The notes beneath the pieces were generated by a model. It saw only the letters and a program-made list of their open reading frames with translations, made no database searches and had not been told where the DNA came from. This document shows positions 62,353-64,000 of a stretch of DNA of 64,000 bases, piece by piece (position 1 is the first letter of the stretch; every line of letters begins with the position of its first letter). This DNA is from Mesorhizobium sp. (GTDB lineage: Bacteria; Pseudomonadota; Alphaproteobacteria; Rhizobiales; Rhizobiaceae): assembly GCF_016793485.1 (NCBI RefSeq), contig NZ_JAEULZ010000001.1:558001-622000 (forward strand), written 5' to 3'. The position numbers were made by a program, and so were the translations under genes.

Positions 62353-62852
62353 GACTTCGCCTTTCGTTTCGCGACGCGTTTCGCGGTCGCTTCAATCTCT
62401 CGTTTCAGTTCCACTTTGATGGTGCTTATGGCGCCGGTGCGACCAGCGCGCATTGCCGGTGCAAGGAAGGGCTTGGCCGGCATCTTGACCGTGCCGAACT
62501 CGACGAGGTGAGCATGGGGAACGATAGCGCTGATGCGGACCGCAGCGCTTTCGGCATTCCTGGCATTGGCTGCGCGCGCGGCAGCAGCGGCCTCTGCCCT
62601 CGATCCGCCGGCCGACATCGTCCGGGCAAAAGCCTGCTTCCCCGGCGAGCGCTTCAAAACCTTGGATTCGATGCTACGTTTCAACTCCCCGGTGGCGACC
62701 GGCGCATTGTTTTCGGCATCATGCTCGATCGGCTTCGCAGCCTTCAGCAAGGCACGCTCCAGCACACGGCGAGCGGTCGCTTTCGTGAACTGCTGCAGCG
62801 CGCGCTGGAGTTCCTGCAAGCCTTCGATATCGACCTTGATAACGCCGCTCAT
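62349..62852 (-). CDS. HK97 gp10-like head-tail connector protein
   Basis: 167 residues. The pattern GLQELQRALQQFTKATARRV, AKPIEHDAENNAPVATGELKRS and VEFGTVKMPAKPFLAPAMRA is characteristic of the HK97 gp10/minor tail family (tail completion). The stop overlaps the next start by 4 bases. Its start is 3 bases after the terminase stop. Confidence 0.85.
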   Translation of the reverse strand: MSGVIKVDIEGLQELQRALQQFTKATARRVLERALLKAAKPIEHDAENNAPVATGELKRSIESKVLKRSPGKQAFARTMSAGGSRAEAAAAARAANARNAESAAVRISAIVPHAHLVEFGTVKMPAKPFLAPAMRAGRTGAISTIKVELKREIEATAKRVAKRKAKS

Positions 62853-62855
62853 CGC

Positions 62856-64000
62856 TCACCCCACGAAATGGATCTGGTAGTTGGGTTTGCGAACGGCGTC
62901 GGGGTTGGCCGCCATCAGCTTCGCCGCGTTCAGCAGCGCGGCAACGGGATCGATCTTGGCGCGGCCGGCAGCCTGCTTCGTGATCGCGGTCGCGTTGCCC
63001 TTGAGTTCGACCTTCACGTTGCCGATCGCCCAAGCCATCAGCGGTTGCCCACAATGCTTGAATGTACCGTCGGCAAGCTTGCGCTCCACGCCGGTGATCG
63101 CGTCATGCAGGTAGCCGCCCTGGCTGACACCGACGACAAGGCCGCCGTCGCCAACTTTGAAGCCGCGGCGCTCCAGTTCGTCCACGAGAGCCGGCAGGCC
63201 GAGCTTGTCGACACCGATCGCATCCTTCTCCGGAAGCTTTTTCGAGGCCTTCACTTTCACGCAGAGATCAGCGACCTCGCGAATGTCCTGCGTGGCATCA
63301 GTGCATATGATGAGATCGCGATCGGCCGCGAAGTCTTTCAGGGTCGTGGCGATGTCCTTGCGGCGCTGGAGCACGATGGAGTGAGCCCATGCGCGGCCCC
63401 AGTGATGCCAACGGCGGGTTTCCTTATGCCTGCCCAGCACGGCAACGCCGAGAAGGTCGTCGAGGCCGCCGCCATCGATTCCCATGGTCACGACGTCGCT
63501 CTGGGCCAGCAAAGCGTCGAGCGTCATCGGCTCGCCAGCATCTGCCCAGAAATCAGCCGCAGCCCAGCGGTCGCGGGCGCGGTTCTGTCCGATCTCCACG
63601 TTGAGGTGCTTGGCCAGGAAGACGGCCAGGTCAGCCTCGTCGCCGAGTTGCTCCTTCACCAACTCTTCCTCCAGCCAGTTCTGTCGAACCGAGCGGCCGA
63701 GGTTAGGATTGGTGATGTAGAAATTCGCCGGATCGAGATAGGCCTCGTCCTCGATCATGGCGGCCGGCCATTCGTAGAGCACGCCAACCGACTTCGGATC
63801 ATCGATCACGCCGTCGCGCACGGCGCGGAAATAGTCGAGCCGGGCCTTGAAGACACCGACAGGCTTCTCGTCGCTATGCGTCGAGATGGCGATCTGAAAT
63901 CCTTCCGGACGTGAGACATGGCCGCCGGTGGCTTCGCGCAGCATGCCGTGCGCACGCGGGTTTTTGCCGAACAGCCACAGTTCCTCGATCAGGACGCCGG
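62856..64000 (-). CDS. Phage terminase large subunit, C-terminal part (5' end outside window)
   Basis: At least 381 residues; the frame runs out of the window. The edge encodes VLIEELWLFGKN, matching the Walker B strand of the ATPase (hydrophobic run plus acidic pair). Then AISTHSDEKPVGVFKARLDY (motif III-type) and the RNase H-like nuclease with MGIDGGGLDDLLGVAVLGR and TDATQDIREVADLCVK, acidic residues in place. It cuts and packages phage DNA. The closest group appears HK97/P2-like. Confidence 0.88.
   Translation of the reverse strand, partial: GVLIEELWLFGKNPRAHGMLREATGGHVSRPEGFQIAISTHSDEKPVGVFKARLDYFRAVRDGVIDDPKSVGVLYEWPAAMIEDEAYLDPANFYITNPNLGRSVRQNWLEEELVKEQLGDEADLAVFLAKHLNVEIGQNRARDRWAAADFWADAGEPMTLDALLAQSDVVTMGIDGGGLDDLLGVAVLGRHKETRRWHHWGRAWAHSIVLQRRKDIATTLKDFAADRDLIICTDATQDIREVADLCVKVKASKKLPEKDAIGVDKLGLPALVDELERRGFKVGDGGLVVGVSQGGYLHDAITGVERKLADGTFKHCGQPLMAWAIGNVKVELKGNATAITKQAAGRAKIDPVAALLNAAKLMAANPDAVRKPNYQIHFVG

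Noticed and set aside
62508-63914. 468-codon plus-strand frame over gp10 and the terminase
   Set aside because: Antisense to clear phage genes; no phage-like motif in its product.
1-64000. CRISPR arrays and rRNA genes
   Set aside because: No regularly spaced identical short repeats and no rRNA sequence were found; the repeats present are palindromic intergenic elements.

Overview
The window looks like the chromosome of a Rhizobiales alphaproteobacterium of the Mesorhizobium/Phyllobacteriaceae kind. The evidence is high GC, the serS-surE-pcm-NlpD cluster, a B12-dependent NrdJ ribonucleotide reductase, a CoxI/XdhC-type maturation cluster, and several small proteins of rhizobial type. This placement is inference from gene content; no marker phylogeny could be run.

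Layout. 1-2.8 kb: end of an MFS exporter, a class III aminotransferase and a small protein. 2.8-6.3 kb: an accessory islet with a 26-residue membrane peptide, two paralogous 43-residue peptides that look like RiPP precursors (YxxPxL...VTA leader, Gly-rich tail), a degraded gene, a ribbon-helix-helix protein, a small secreted protein and an outer-membrane barrel. 6.3-16.3 kb: a DMSP-lyase-like cupin coupled to cobyric acid synthase, then housekeeping genes (DUF2161, cupin, TSUP transporter, TerB, xthA, serS-surE-pcm, LysM/LytM lipoprotein). 16.4-21.4 kb: a complete peptide-type ABC importer operon on the minus strand. 21.5-26.1 kb: purB, a hydrolase, a P1 peptidase and a Leu/Ile/Val-type binding protein. 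26.2-30.4 kb: flavin reductase, split XdhC pair, Mo-cofactor cytidylyltransferase fusion, hydrolase. 30.4-40.7 kb: secreted DUF1176-like protein, J-domain protein, aldo/keto reductase, ParB-like protein, aminotransferase, M48 protease with TPRs, DsbA, a CxxC-less thioredoxin-reductase-like flavoprotein and TerC with a structured leader.

40.7-43.5 kb is a second accessory islet holding two copies of a palindromic repeat, an HTH regulator, a frameshifted DUF559 gene, REP-like repeats and an AT-richer HNH-type gene with a twin-palindrome operator candidate. 43.5-55.2 kb returns to core genes: nrdJ with an NrdR box, GGDEF protein, NUDIX, xanthine phosphoribosyltransferase, universal stress protein, CinA-N, WrbA, hydrolase, small genes and tRNA-Leu(TAA).

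From just after tRNA-Leu to the window end lies a prophage region: small orphan genes, then a minus-strand late operon reading TerL, HK97 gp10-like, tail chaperone-like and tape measure. TerL abuts gp10 with no portal, protease, capsid or tail-tube gene between them, so the element is probably a deleted remnant or an unusual satellite. The best candidate for something undescribed is the RiPP-like peptide pair at 3.0-4.9 kb, for which no processing genes are visible in the window.
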